NCBI GenBank assembly: GCA_016808115.1
Contig: JAEQBH010000666.1
Span: forward strand, 124,001 to 188,000
DNA length: 64,000 nt
Direction: 5' to 3'
Source: Tetrastigma voinierianum
Lineage: Eukaryota; Streptophyta; Magnoliopsida; Vitales; Vitaceae
Of this stretch, positions 47,940 to 60,184 are shown piece by piece. A program made the position numbers and the translations under genes. Numbering within the stretch: position 1 is the first letter of the stretch; each line of letters begins with the position of its first letter. A model generated the notes under the pieces. The model was given only the letters and a program-made list of their open reading frames with translations. It had not been told where the DNA came from and searched no databases.

Positions 47940-48894
47940 AAGTGGTATCAGAGCTTATGGTTTGCTGGTTGATCATAAGCTAAAAGGCGTTCTTGATAAT
48001 AAAGGTAAGAGTTCTAGACATGATCCAAGTGGTTCATAAAGGCCAAGGCATAGACGTATTGCTGATCTTGAAATTCTTCTTTACCATATACAAAACAGCT
48101 TGAGATTTCATAGAGATCCTATGGTTATAGAGGACTTAGTTGGTGAAAATAAGATCAAGGATGAGATATGGTGTGATATTGTTCCAATGGATGCTTGTCA
48201 CTTGTTGCTCTAAGACTATGAAATATGGATTCTACAGAATATGTTGGTTTAAAAACACATACACATTCCACAAGGATGGCCATAAAATTATCTTGGCACC
48301 TATGAAACCAACAATGGCTTTAGAAACCAAACTTGAGGAGAAGAGTTCATTAATGTCCAAATCTGAGTTGGAGAAGGAAATTCAAGCTGGTTTGAATGTG
48401 GTGGCTTTGGTTGTTGTTGAAGAAATAGAAAGTGAGAAAGAAATCCCATAAGAAGTGTAGTCGGCTCCTGTAGGAACATATGGATGCCTCTGGTAGAAAA
48501 TCGTGGCTTCATTGACCCCAGAGTCAAGGAAGCTTGACTCAAGATCATAAGGATCCTAAAGTTAGAGTCAAAGGAATCAAGATGCTTCTTCGCTTGAAGA
48601 CTGAGGAGAAATATGTGAAGTGTGTGGAAAAAACAAATAAGCATAGAGAGCTACTTAAGCTCAAGAAATCACATGGCTCAGTTCATTAACGCATAGATTT
48701 ATGGCTTGGAAATTTGGAATGCTCAAGTCGATGGTAGATGGTCCTTTCAACATTATTGAGAAGATTGGAGAGAATGCTTACAACTTGGAACTGCCCGACA
48801 ACTCTAAAATCTTACATACATCCAATGTCAAGGATTTGAGGTCTTACCAAGGTGAAGACTTGAGGGCAAGTCTTTTTTTCCAACCATGGGGGAT
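47940..48894 (+). pseudogene. Interior 1: deleted gag-pol remnant
   Basis: After the primer site comes a short gag-like leader. The frame around 48180 has VPMDACHLLL (a protease-end motif), the 48140-48451 frame includes KNTYTFHKDGHKIILAPMKP, and 48701-48894 has VDGPFNIIEKIGENAYNLEL and NVKDLRSYQGED, the integrase C-terminal end. RT, RNase H and the integrase core are missing, so this is an internal-deletion derivative. It ends CATGGGGGAT before LTR 2, the likely polypurine tract. Confidence 0.8.
47943..47954 (+). promoter_or_regulatory. tRNA-iMet primer-binding site
   Basis: TGGTATCAGAGC three bases after LTR 1 is a perfect match to the common plant retroelement primer site. The second interior has TGGTATCAGAGG at 49917-49928, one base different. 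Confidence 0.9.
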
Positions 48895-49913
48895 TGATGC
48901 AGGATCTTCTACCACAAACATTGGGAATTCGATCATCATTATGGAAAATTCAGATTTGGGAGGATGTGAAACCTTAGGGACACCATATCTATTTCTAAAT
49001 CCAAGTATTGTGAGTCTTGTTACTATTTTGATTTGGAATTGTTTTATTTTAGAAAGATTTGTTCTCTAAATCAAAGTAGTAATTTCTTATTTAATTTAGA
49101 ATGTTTGTTTTCTTAGTCAAAATAGAAGTTTATATTTCTTTTTTAGGAGTTTCTTTATTTAAATTAGAAAGTCTTTGTTTTCCAAGTCAAAGTAGGAGTT
49201 CCTTTATTTGATTTAGAAAGTATGGGGCTATATATACCCCCCTAATGTTGTCTTTTAACAATTCAATTCAAGTTTAATAATATTTTTCAGATTTCTCTTT
49301 TTAAGAGTTCTCTCTTATTCTCTTATCTCTTGGGTGGATTCCCTTGAGTGGTGAGTTGGTTGCTTCTTATCCCTAGGTGGATTCCTTGGGTGGTGAAGTA
49401 TATCTCTTGTTCTCTAATCTCTTGGGTGGATTCCCTTGAGTGGCAAGTTCGTGGCTTCTTATCTCTTGGTGGATTCCTTGGGTTGTGAAATATCTATCCT
49501 TTTATTACCTCTATTCATCTCATCATCTTCACCAAATTTTCAACCTTAACCCCAAACATTCGAAATCCGGTTCCATACTTCTAAAACCTTTCCATATACT
49601 TTGTTTCACTCTAGGAACAATAAAAACCATCATCCCTAACCTTGGAGAAACCCAACTTCATCCATAGCCCTAGCCTACATTAGAAAAACCCGGAAACCTC
49701 AAATTAGCTCAAAACAAGGCTGTTTTGCATCAAACCAAAATCAAACCTTTCCAAACCTAAAATCCTTCATTCTAAAATGTAATTCCATCATATATCAACC
49801 CTAAACTATATAACCTTTGAGACCAGACCTATCCCTTACCCATCAAAGTTCTACCCATCACCATAATTTACCCAAACCATTAGATCATCCATCACGGTCC
49901 CAACCTTGCATCA
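48895..49913 (+). mobile_element. LTR 2 of the array
   Basis: Starts TGATGCAGGATC and ends CCTTGCATCA. TATATATA lies at 49229-49236, again 334 bp in. It serves as 3' LTR of interior 1 and 5' LTR of interior 2. Confidence 0.9.
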
Positions 49914-50867
49914 AAGTGGTATCAGAGGTTATGGTTTGATGGTTGATCATAAGCTAAAAGGCGTTCTTGATAATAAAGGCAAGAGTTCTAGTCATGATTC
50001 AAGTGGTTCATAAAGGCCAAGGCATAGACGTATTGCTGATCTTGAAATTCTTCTGTACCGTCTACAAAACAGCTTGAGATTTCATAGAGATCCTATGGTC
50101 ATGGAGGACTTAGTTGGTGAAAATAAGATCAGGGATGAGATATGGTGTGATATTGTTCCAATGGATGCTTGTCACTTGTTGCTCGGAAGACTATAGCAAT
50201 ATGATCGGAAGGTAATTTATGATGGTTTAAAAAACACATACACATTCCACAAGGATGGCCATAAAATTATCTTGGCACCTATGAAACCAACAATGGCTTT
50301 AGAAACCAAACTTGAGGAGAAGAGTTCCATTAGCCGTCCAACCGAAAGGAGAAGGAAATCTGCCGGGTTTGAAATGTGGTGGCTTGGTTGCTGAAGAAAT
50401 AGAAAGTGAGAAAGAAATCCCATAAGAAGTGAAGCTGGTTCTAGAGGAACATATGGGTGCCTTGAGTAGAAAACGTGCTTTGTTGACTTAGAGTCAAGGC
50501 AATGGATCAAGATCAAGTATGATCCTAAAGAGTCAAAGGAATCAAGATGCTTAATCGCTTGAAGACTGAGGAGAAATATGTGAAGTGTGTGGAAAAAACA
50601 AATAAGCACAGAGAGCTATTTGAGCTTGAAGTAGAACACATGGTTTGGGTTCATATTAACACCCGAGGATTGTAGTATGGCTTGAAATTTGGAATGCTCA
50701 AGTCGATGGTAGACGGTCCTTTCAACATTATTGAGAAGATTGAGAGAATGCTTACAACTTGAACTGCCTCGACAACTCTAAATCTCATATACATCCAATG
50801 TCAAGGATTTGAGGTCTTACCAAGGTGAAGACTTGAGGGCAAGTCTTTTTTCCTAACCATGGGGGAT
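49914..50867 (+). pseudogene. Interior 2: copy of interior 1
   Basis: Same layout as interior 1: primer site 49917-49928, VPMDACHLLL at ~50155-50185, KNTYTFHKDG at ~50230, and an integrase C-terminal end at ~50700-50850 with small deletions. It ends CATGGGGGAT before LTR 3. The two interiors are the same length within one base and share the same large deletion, so one is a duplicate of the other. Confidence 0.8.
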
Positions 50868-51877
50868 TGATGCAGGAGCTTTTACAACAAACATTGGGAA
50901 TTCGATCATCATTATGGAAATTTCGGATTTGGGAGGATGTGAAACCTTGGGGACACCATATCTATTTCTAAATCCAAGTATTGTGAGTCTTGTTACTATT
51001 TTGATTTGGAATTGTTTTATTTTAGAAAGATTTGTTCTCTAAATCAAAGTAGTAATTGCTTATTTAATTTAGAATGTTTGTTTTCTTAGTCAAAATAGAA
51101 GTTTATATTTCTTTTTTAGGAGTTTTTTTTATTTAAATTAGAAAGTCTTTGTTTTCCAAGTCAAAGTAGGAGTTCCTTTATTCGATGAAAGTATGGGCTA
51201 TATATACTCCCCTAATGTAGTTCCTTTAACAATTCAATTCAAGCTTAATAATATTTTACAGATTTCTTTTAAGATATTCTCTGTCTTTCATCTCGGTGAT
51301 TCCCTGAAAGTGATAGTCAAGTCGCTTTTAACTCAAGTGGATTCTTGGTGGCGAAGTATATCTCTTGTTCTCTAATCTCTTGGGTGGATTCCCTTGAGTG
51401 GTGAGTTCGTGACTTCTTATCTCTTGGTGGATTCCTTGGGTGTTGAAGTATATATCCTTCTATTACCTTTTATTCATCTTATCATCTTCTCTTTCACCTT
51501 TCCATAACAACCAAAATTTCTTGCATCCCAAACTTTCCAAATATGGCTCCACACAAAACCTTCATACTTTGTTTCACTCTAGGAAAACCATCATTCCTAA
51601 CCTTGGAGAAACCTAAATTCATCCATAGCCCTAGCTTTTACAGAAATAATTAAAATCCTCAAATTAGCTCAAACAAGGCTATTTTGCAGCAAACCAAAAT
51701 CAAACATTTCCAAACCTAAAATCCTTCATTCTAAACCGTAATTCCATCATATATAAACCCTAAACTAGCCCTATAACCTTTGAGACTAGACCTATCCCTT
51801 ACCCATCAAAGTTCTACTCTATCACCCTAAGTTACCCAAACCATTATATCATCCATCACAATCCCAACCTTGCATCA
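50868..51877 (+). mobile_element. LTR 3 of the array
   Basis: Starts TGATGCAGGAGC and ends CCTTGCATCA. TATATATA lies at 51199-51206, 331 bp in. It is followed directly by the TSD and the resumed RT frame. Confidence 0.9.
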
Positions 51878-53973
51878 TACTATCAAGAATAGGTACCCTT
51901 TACCGATGATTGATGATTTATTTGATCGATTGAGAGGGGCGCGGGTCTACTCGAAGATAGATCTCTGCTCCGGTTATCATCAGTTAAGAGTTAGGGATGC
52001 AGACATCCCTAGGAAGACGTTTAGAACGAGATATGGGCATTTTGAGTTCACAATGATTCCATTTGGGTTGCGAATGCTCCAGGGGCATTCATGGATCTCA
52101 TTTATAGGGTATTCCAACCCTATTTAGATCGGTATGTTGTGGTCATCGTTGATGACATCCTTATCTACTCCAAATTCGAGGACGAGCATGAAGATCATTC
52201 GAGGATTGTTCTCCCAAAAGTTGAGAGACATTAGGTTGGATGCCAACCAGCATATGAATCTCCTGGCCACGGAGATGAGATTCTTAGGCTATGTGGCATT
52301 GGGTTTCGAGTGTCTCAAAGGACCTCGCAAGGTCGAGGGGCAAACTATGAGTTGGGAGAGTGATGCAAGGTTGGGACATGATGGATGATCCCGAAGTTTA
52401 TATACGTCAAAATATGGGTTTGGGGAAGTGTTCTAGGGCCAAAAGAGGTTATTGACGAATTTTGGAAATTTTCTAAGTTAGGGACGATGTGTTTATGGTA
52501 TATAAGGGAAAAAGGGTATTTAGGAAGGTTTTAGTAGTAAGCAACAAGATTTGGAAAGTTTTGGGTTGAGGTTGAAATTTTGGTTATGGAAAGTTTAAAG
52601 AAAATATGAGATGGTAAGGAGAGTAGAGTTTGCACAAGAGTAGTTACTTACTGGGTTACCGAAATGATCCACATAAGATAGATGATGGAGTGAAGGCACC
52701 ACAATCAACTATGGACGGGTTGATTGATAAACCGGACAAGGACTTCGCCACTAAGGAATCCACCTAGGTATAAGAAGCCATGAATCGTCTCAAGGAATCC
52801 ACCCAAGAGATGATAAACTTTTAAAAGAGAAATCTGAAACTTTATTAGAATTTGAATGAATGAAAAAAACACAGCAACTCCTAAAAGCAAACTTTCTAAA
52901 ATAAATAAAGCAAATCTTCCTAAAAGGGATAGAATAAAATCTTGGAGTAAATCTCCTAGCAAATCTTTCTAAAAGAAATACAGCTGTGACGCCCCAACAC
53001 CGAGGGTCCCGTTGACCAATTGTCAACCTGTGGAATACCTATGGGTATCGCATATCTCGATACCACACCATCGTGTCTCATTCACCGAGACTCATTTATG
53101 AGTAAAAGTAGCCCCACTGGGCCTTTTCAACCATACTCAAAATATTACCCAAGACTATGCCATAATAGTCTTTAAGAGTTTATTACAACACTCTTATACA
53201 AAATCATATATTAATACTATTTTGTTCTAATACATTTTACAAAATGAATATCACACATAGTCGCCTTCTTCACACATTGCCGATGAGTGCCGTCCACCTA
53301 ACTGGTCCCGCACTTAGCCTTTAGACACCCCAAATCCCGAGGGTCATTTTTGTACATTTTTTTTAATTTTAATTAATTAATTTTTTTTTTATTTCATTTC
53401 CACACAACCTATACTAACATAATTTCAGTCCTTTTTACTACGAGGACTTCGGGAAACCCGGAAAACTTGCCAAAATGTATTTAATTTTACAAAACTAAAT
53501 TAAATACAACATTTTGTTCCATATATTACAAAAAAATTATGGGTTTCTAACACAAAAATCACAGAATTCAAACAAGGCATTTTCTAGCCTTTTTCTTCAC
53601 AACCGAGGTTAAAGATGAGCCTCGTCGCCCGACGTACCTCTAGTACTTGAAAAATGGTTTTCCCACGATGGGGTGAGCAAAGCCCAACAGAGAAAATCTC
53701 CTACGAGGGCTACACCCCACCTAAGTGCACATGCAATGCCATGCTCATTGGGGCTCATACCCATTCAAGTAAAAATTATGCAATTTTCTACATGAATGCC
53801 ACATGCCAAGCCCCTTGCCTCGAGTCCTCACCGACTCCTTCACACATGCATTTTTTCCATGTATGAAAATATTTTTTTTCTAAAACAAAAGGTTTTTGTT
53901 TTAATTCTCTCGAAGGTTCATTGGACGGACTTCGATATTCCTTTTTTTTTTTTTTTTTTTTTTGTTCTCATTT

Positions 53974-54260
53974 GGATAGACTCCGATAATATTGTGGACA
54001 ACCCTCCGATATATTTCAGTTGGATAGACTCTGATAGTACTGTGGACAACCCTCCAATATATTTCTTGGATAGACTCCGATGGTACTTTGGACAACCCTC
54101 CGATATATTTCATTTGGACAGACTCCGATAGTACCGTGGACAACCCTTCGATCTATTTCATTTGGATGTGACTGATAGTAATCGTGGACAACTTCTCCGA
54201 TATATTCATATTCGGGATTGAAACTCCGATAAGATGCGGGACAATCCTTCGATATTTTTT
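53974..54260. repeat. 48-bp tandem repeat, about six copies
   Basis: Units start at 53974, 54022, 54068, 54116 and 54164 (steps 48, 46, 48, 48), with a degenerate sixth to ~54260. Each reads GGATAGACTCCGATAGTAC, TGTGGACAACCCTCCGATA and TATTTCATTT. It lies in the chromovirus LTR at the place where sibling LTRs carry other repeats. Confidence 0.9.
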
Positions 54261-54866
54261 TCATTTTTTTTCACTGACACCCGAAATATTTTCATGGGAT
54301 GACTGATAAAAACGTTTGTTAGACAACCATCCGATAAAAACTGCTTGTTCAAAGCCATGTCGTGTACTCACACCCGATATAGATGATGTCCCCATGCACG
54401 TGAGATGCAATGCTACTACATATTATTTACTTATATTTCATGCATGCATATACAAATATTACTTCCATAAAAACTCATGGATTTTTTAAACAAGAATTAA
54501 CCATACAAATCAGAAGTTTTTTTTCCATATCTCCAGCTCAAAAAACAGCATGCACTATTATTATTGTATTCACATAAAATTTGCGTTTTATCAACCAAAA
54601 AAAAGTATGCAAACTGGATTTTTTTTCTAGTTTAACCAGAAAACAGTGGCACACAAAAATCCAGCACCATGAACACGTTTTCCGTAGGTCCATCCTGCTC
54701 CAAAACCGAGTTTTCAAGAACCAAAAGAACCCATAAACTCACACAGTTTGTTCCTAAACTAATTTTGAACCAGCCCCCATGTTGGGGCTAAGCTCCATAG
54801 CCATTGAATGGCCCCTAGACAAGGATATCCCAAGTAGGAGAAGAACCTACCTCTTAGAGTGTAAGC

Positions 54867-57358
54867 TTGTAAGGCCCCAAAAATACCCTAGAATTTTTAT
54901 AATAATTTTATTATATATTCCAGGTATGAATTGAGCCAAACTTAGGTTTTTCCGGGAAAACGGATAAATTGTTAAATTGTGAAAAGTGAGATGAATATAT
55001 GAGCATATGATTAAATATTATATGCTAAAATGAGAAATTGATTGAACCCGAAAATAAACCCAAGTGAAGAAGGACAAATTTGGAATTTTGTACAATGAGG
55101 ACCTAAGTGTCAATTGAGGAAATGTTTATGTGTTTAAGTGCAAATAGAAGTGATATATGTGCTATAAGGTAACTTGAGGCAACTTAATTTGATGTGCCAA
55201 ACATGGCCTTAGAGAATGAGGATATTAGGACCATATTGGTCTTAGAATGCTTATTTGAGCAAAACGCGTGAGAGCTTCGGGAGGAAAAGCTAGGGTTTTC
55301 AGGTGTGAACATCAAGAGATTTTGTAAATATTTGTTTTTCAAAAGATCTTGCAAAGAAGGGAAGGAAGAATAAAAAGCCAAGGCTTTGCGCATGTGTGTG
55401 TGATTTGAGGTAAAACCAAAACTAGATTTCTTCGAATGATGTTCGGGCTAGAAAAACTCAATCCATCCATGTGCTCTGTCATGGTTGGCTTGTAATGACT
55501 TAGAATGTCGTAGTGGTCTCTGTTTTGTTTCAGTTTTGCGCTTTGAGAAAAAAAATCGCAAAATGAGCAAAGCAGAACAGCTCCTACGCAAATAAGTAGG
55601 AACCCATTAATCGCATGCAGCCTCACACCAAAGAGGCATGGGATGCCTCGCCGCGACAAGGCCGAGGGGCTGAATGAGGACGCGCTTATGGCTGTGAGCT
55701 TTGCTACACTACGCCGTAGACACTGTTCACTGAGAGCAAAATTTGGATTTTTGTTCGAAAGTCTCGTATTCATACACCAATAGATTAAGGACCCTAATAA
55801 ATGAGTAATGGGGATTCAAATAAGGATAAAACTAAATGAAAAACGTACCGAACCTCGCCCCCGAGGCGAAGCAAAGTCTTTAGACAGACTTAGTGTCTTA
55901 ACTCAAGACCGTTAACGAAGATTAATCGTAATTCACTAAAAATGTATAATAATTGTTTATCTATTAAGAGTGGCGTACTGTTATCGACTAGTGATCTGCT
56001 TTATAGGATCACTTAACCCAGATCAGATCGAAGGAAGGAAACGAGAGCCGATGTTTTCTGGGCTTATTCATCTGAATTTATCCTACTTCAAGTAAGTTTA
56101 GTAGCTACCAAATAAAATCGAAATGATTATATGGAATGAGTATATGTCTTGAAACGATATACGAAAGTATATGGATTGAAAATGTGATAATTGAAATGTT
56201 CGACGATTAACGATGTGAGTGATTAATCGGCGTAAACTAATCGTCAATTTCTGACATTCTGAATTGAACTAATATATCGAATCGATCAACATGGCGATTC
56301 ACCAACTGAATCATCATGAAGGCAACCTGAAATTGTCCAATGTCCCACTTCATGGATGCGCCAATCTGATTCACGCGATGGTGTATGCCATTGAAGAAAT
56401 GTCCCATTTGGGGAGGGATGCACCAATCAACATCCACTGACAGACGTATGGTGACAGTTTATCACATGCCTAAAAACTAATCAGATCCGAAGCATAATGG
56501 GGAGACCGAAATTGTGGAAATGTGTAAGCACATTAATGAACAGATAAAAGACTGATTCACCAAACTCGTGAACCGTCATGAATGTGAATTGTATAGACAA
56601 AGTATAACAAACTTCTGATCAATGAAACAGATTTTGCAAACTGGGGCCATGTCCTTAAGAGCATATGTTTGAATCTCATGATTTGAGTAATGATTTGTTG
56701 CATGTGGAATCGTGATATTTGACAGGCGATCAATGATTCGTAAAGTGAGCGCGGAAAATGAATAAGTATGGTTAGCTTGATATAAAAGACATGGTTTTAT
56801 GATAAATTTACGTCATGTTAAAACTAAAATGGAATAGAACTGTGATAGAAACTTACTGGGTAACATGAAAACGCTTAACGATAGTTTTACGCATACAGTT
56901 TTCTATAAATCAAGAAAGAAGACAAGATCAGTTAGCTTTAGAGTCATAGAAAAATTTGCGAGTGGCAGTGATATTCCATCATTTGCATATCATTTCTTTT
57001 GAACATGTGATATTTGCTAACAAGAGAGTAAACTCCCAATCCATACTTTGTATCATTTTAAAAAGGCAAGATATGCCGCTTTGTAATGAATCAGATAAGA
57101 GTAAATGTTTAATACGGGCTTACCATTTGCACTGCTTCCATAATTAAAAAGCCCTAAAAGGAAATGACATAAATAAAATGTTTTTGATAAATGAAATGCC
57201 TGAGTAAACTGCTCAGTTCTGATCCGCCATTCTGCCCGTCTGGGATTCTGTCATATATTTTGAAAAATAAAATTTAATAAAAGCTAAATAAAAAATTAAA
57301 CGGAAAGATCCCGAAACTGTTCTGATCCGCCTAATTCAATGGATCGAAAGGTGTTACA
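54867..57358 (+). mobile_element. Solo LTR nested in the chromovirus LTR, TSD AAGCT
   Basis: Starts TGTAAGGCCCC and ends AGGTGTTACA, 2492 bp. AAGCT is present exactly before (54862-54866) and after (57359-57363). The first ~150 bases match the solo LTR at 43944 closely (caaaaataccctagaattt and following). It lies three insertions deep inside the host Tekay element. Confidence 0.92.
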
Positions 57359-57907
57359 AAGCTACCTCTTCCTTTTCTTCTTTCTTTTCTTACTTCCCTT
57401 TCTCCTTTCTTTCTTTCTTCTTTTCTTCTTTATTCCTTTCTTTATTTCTTTCCTTCCTCTCTTCTCCCCTCTACGAACTGATTTCCTACTCCTCATCACT
57501 CACTCAAATCTGCTGGGTTGGGGTAGGACACCACTCCAACAGCTTGACACATGGCCACATTAGGCTATGTGTTCTCTATGCTCTATTCCACTCCACTACC
57601 ATGTCTCATGTACATAAAGCGGGCATGACACGTCATCTTGCCAAGTGCCCCCCTCTCTAGTGCACAAGCTCATCATGCCAAATGTCACTCCATTATTCGC
57701 CCATTCACCTCAAAATATGTGAAATTCCGACTATCTCGGAATTAAACAAAATCGATCGCGGCGCCTAGATTTTCGTGAGATCGAACCTACCGGCGTAATC
57801 CGGCCACATCCGAGATCTAAAGAAATTTATAGGGTTTTCATTTGCACTGCGACGATAGTCTATTGTTTTGTAATTTTTTCGGGTTTTTACATTCTCTCCC
57901 CCTTAAA

Positions 57908-60184
57908 AGAATTTCGTCCCGAAATTCACACACATATACACACTAACACATGCATATGCAACAAGAGAGAGAACAAATACCTCCTACAAGCAATCTACTT
58001 CCCACCTATGTAATATGCAATGTCCACTCACTCATTTCATACCACATTCCAATAAGAACATGCCAATTCTAAATGGAATCCTACATGCCATGCCATGAAA
58101 TGAGATGCGACTCATCATAAACATGCACCAAAGTCCTTACCGACTTCTCACATTACCACTTTAAGCCCATGTGTGAAAATCCGTCATTCTGGATGACATC
58201 CAATGATCATTTTCAAAACAAATTTCATTTGCTTATAAACTGTAATGATGCATTCATAATGATCATTTTATATTCAAAACCTACGTATTTCTTTTTCAGG
58301 GGTCATGGATTTTCGTGTATCATAGCGGGCTCTATAAACCCAGACACTTTTACAACCTTCACTGTTGAGAACTATGTTTGACCATAATTGACGGGCTTTT
58401 CACCCGAGGGAGGATCTATCCCTTCTTGTTAATACCTAACACATATTTTATTTTCCATTTTAATCAATCATGCGACTCTGTTGGACATTGTCCCATTTAC
58501 TGAGCCCACCTAATCAAACACCAAATGCAGTGTCGATTCATTAACCATGCACTCACACCCATTTAATGCGATGTCCCCGTGCATATGCAATGCAATATGC
58601 CATCGCCTATTTGTACCATGTCACATATATAATGAATGCTATATGGACAAATTTATTAAACATGCATATCACCAATACATCCTGGGTAATTATATCAAAC
58701 ATGCATATAATTTCCCTAGATTAATTCATTCATGTCAAGGTATCTCACAAGCATATATCAACATCAAAGACATATCATTACTTAGTCAAGTAATGAAGCA
58801 CTTTATCCTTCAAGCTAAATTATGACATAACATGTCCACAAAATAGCCTACAACATGCCATGTTTACACATACAATTCATCACATGTCAATATTTCATCA
58901 AACAAGCATGTCATGCCATGAGATTAGTACACTTGGTGTTCTGATCAAAATTTCGGCAATGATGTGAGCACCAAATGCCTATCACTGGCATATGACTAGA
59001 TTCTAGACTCAAAGAGCTTTTCATAGAGTCAAGAACGAGTGAATCGGATTTCCAACGAGAAAGATATGGCCGTCCGAAGTTGGAGTGCAACAGGGGCCAC
59101 ACTATTGCGCCAATCCACTCAATAGTGTGCCCGAGTGTCGCAGGAATATTTTAGAAAATCCCGTACCCACAAGTTTTCAACCCAAATTCATTTCGGAAGC
59201 AACCCTTTAGATCAGCTACAACCCTATCTCAATTAAGGCCGCAAAATGGGCCATATTCCAAATAATACCACAAAACATTTCATAAACATGGCACAACGTG
59301 GTCCCAGAAGCAGACCACAACAATAGCTCAAAGGATAGAAAGAAACCAAGGTAGGAAGAATCCCTACCTCTTGGAGCGCAACACTCGTCGAATATACGGG
59401 CTCTACTTCTTTGTCTGACGAGTTTCAACCATCAGAACACAACTTTTTTTTTTCTCCTTCTTTCTCTCCTCTTCTCCTCCTTCTCTCTCTCTTTTCTTTT
59501 CCTCTTTCTTTCCTTTCTTTCCCTTTTTTTTCCCTTCCGTTTCCTTCTTGCTGCTCCCCCATTCTACGAACAACACCATATTTATAGCCTTCAAATGTGC
59601 CATGCATGTTAACATGGCATGCCATGTGTCCTACATGCATAGGCCTTTGCCATTATGACACATGCATAACACAACTTTTTTTTTCTCCTTCTTTCTCTCT
59701 CCCTTTCTTCTCCTTCTCTCTCTCTCTTTTCTTTTCCTCTTTCTTTCCTTTCTTTCCCTTTTTTTCCCCTCTCTCTTCCGTTCCTTCTTGTCGCCTCCCC
59801 CATTCTACTTAACAACACCATATTTATACCAATGTGCCACATATATGCTTAACACATGGCATGCCATGTGTCCTACATGCATGCCTTTACATTATGACAC
59901 ATGTATTTGCCATGTAACACTCCATGGCTCGCCTCTGCATTGGTTCACATGGCTCTATGTGCTTCAACTTACACCGTTGCCTCGAAAAGTGAAATCTGCC
60001 TCATCTCTGATTCAAAGAAATCGCCTCATGAAACTAAATTCTGCGTGATTTAACCCAATGGATGAGGCCGGCCATTATCCGAGATATAGAAAAATTCTAG
60101 GTTTTCAACCTGTATCGTAGCAACAAGTTCACTATGTTTGCCTCATTTTTTTTTGGAAAAGCTCAAATTTACCTAGGTTTTACA
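57908..60184 (-). mobile_element. Truncated 5' LTR of the deleted chromovirus
   Basis: Family blocks are recognisable: gacgggcttttcacccgag at 58391, complements of the catttcatggcatgacatg segment near 58085, and cgagatatagaaaaattc near 60078. The minus-strand start TGTAAAACC is at 60184. The left (3') end is missing, and exactly where the ~80-bp interior ends is unclear. Two TATA boxes lie in a duplicated segment (see 59436-59900). There are no coding motifs in 57908-59430. Confidence 0.7.
59436..59900 (-). promoter_or_regulatory. Duplicated LTR promoter segment with two TATA boxes
   Basis: A ~232-bp unit (ACACAACTTTTTTTTTCTCC, long pyrimidine tract, CCCCCATTCTAC, AACACCATATTTATA, TGTGCCA..., CATGGCATGCCATGTGTCC) occurs at 59437 and 59669. 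On the minus strand each copy has TATAAATATGG (near 59577-59587 and 59819-59829) and a purine-rich leader. Sibling LTRs have one TATA box. Confidence 0.8.

Larger units (their letters stand above)
46933..51877 (+). mobile_element. LTR-internal-LTR-internal-LTR array (TGATGCA family)
   Basis: Three LTRs (46933-47939, 48895-49913, 50868-51877; 1007, 1019 and 1010 bp) alternate with two near-identical interiors (955 and 954 bp). The LTR termini TGATGCA...TGCATCA form a 7-bp inverted repeat; the first LTR starts AGATGCA through one change. The flanks are TACCA (46928-46932) and TACTA (51878-51882), a TSD with one transition, so the whole array occupies a single insertion site in RT. The likely origin is unequal recombination between LTRs. 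Confidence 0.9.
46561..52360 (+). pseudogene. Tekay-like RT, split by a three-LTR array
   Basis: Left piece to 46932: FPEELLGFPFHRAIDFVIKL-like sequence, DRGFIRP, then DYRQLNRFT. Right piece from 51883: IKNRYPLPMIDDLFDRL, ARVYSKIDLCSGYHQLRV, RTRYGHFEFTMIPFGL and the catalytic box VVIVDDILIYS (52134-52170). The two join across the 4.9-kb insertion. The piece ends at 52360 with MSWE, interrupted by a second insertion, and resumes at 60431. Confidence 0.88.
52985..57891 (-). mobile_element. 3' LTR of the deleted chromovirus, split by a solo LTR
   Basis: LTR sequence is 52985-54866 plus 57364-57891 (~2.4 kb), interrupted by the solo LTR at 54867-57358. It contains the gatggggtgagcaaagccc block at 53670, a 48-bp repeat array (53974-54260), a T-run at 53942-53963 and an agctccatagccattgaatg segment near 54790. 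The minus-strand start TGTAAAAACCC lies at 57891. Confidence 0.82.
52985..60184 (-). mobile_element. Internally deleted minus-strand chromovirus
   Basis: Left edge TGTGACGCCCCAACACCG (LTR end, minus) and right edge GGTTTTACA (LTR start, minus) are flanked by ACAGC (52980-52984) and ACAGA (60185-60189), a probable TSD with one difference. The 3' LTR ends at 57891 and is followed by a polypurine-tract complement (57892-57907). Only ~80 bp of interior remain before a 5' LTR that lacks its 3' end. All of gag and pol is gone. Confidence 0.8.

Noticed and set aside
46928..51888. CAAGA as the duplication around the three-LTR array
   Set aside because: CAAGA also occurs on both sides, but using it would place host RT codons inside the LTR. 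TACCA/TACTA fits both the TGATGCA/TGCATCA termini and the RT frame.
59403..60048. Several Lys/Glu-rich or Phe/Ser-rich open frames
   Set aside because: Both strands of the duplicated purine/pyrimidine tract give long frames. No conserved residues.
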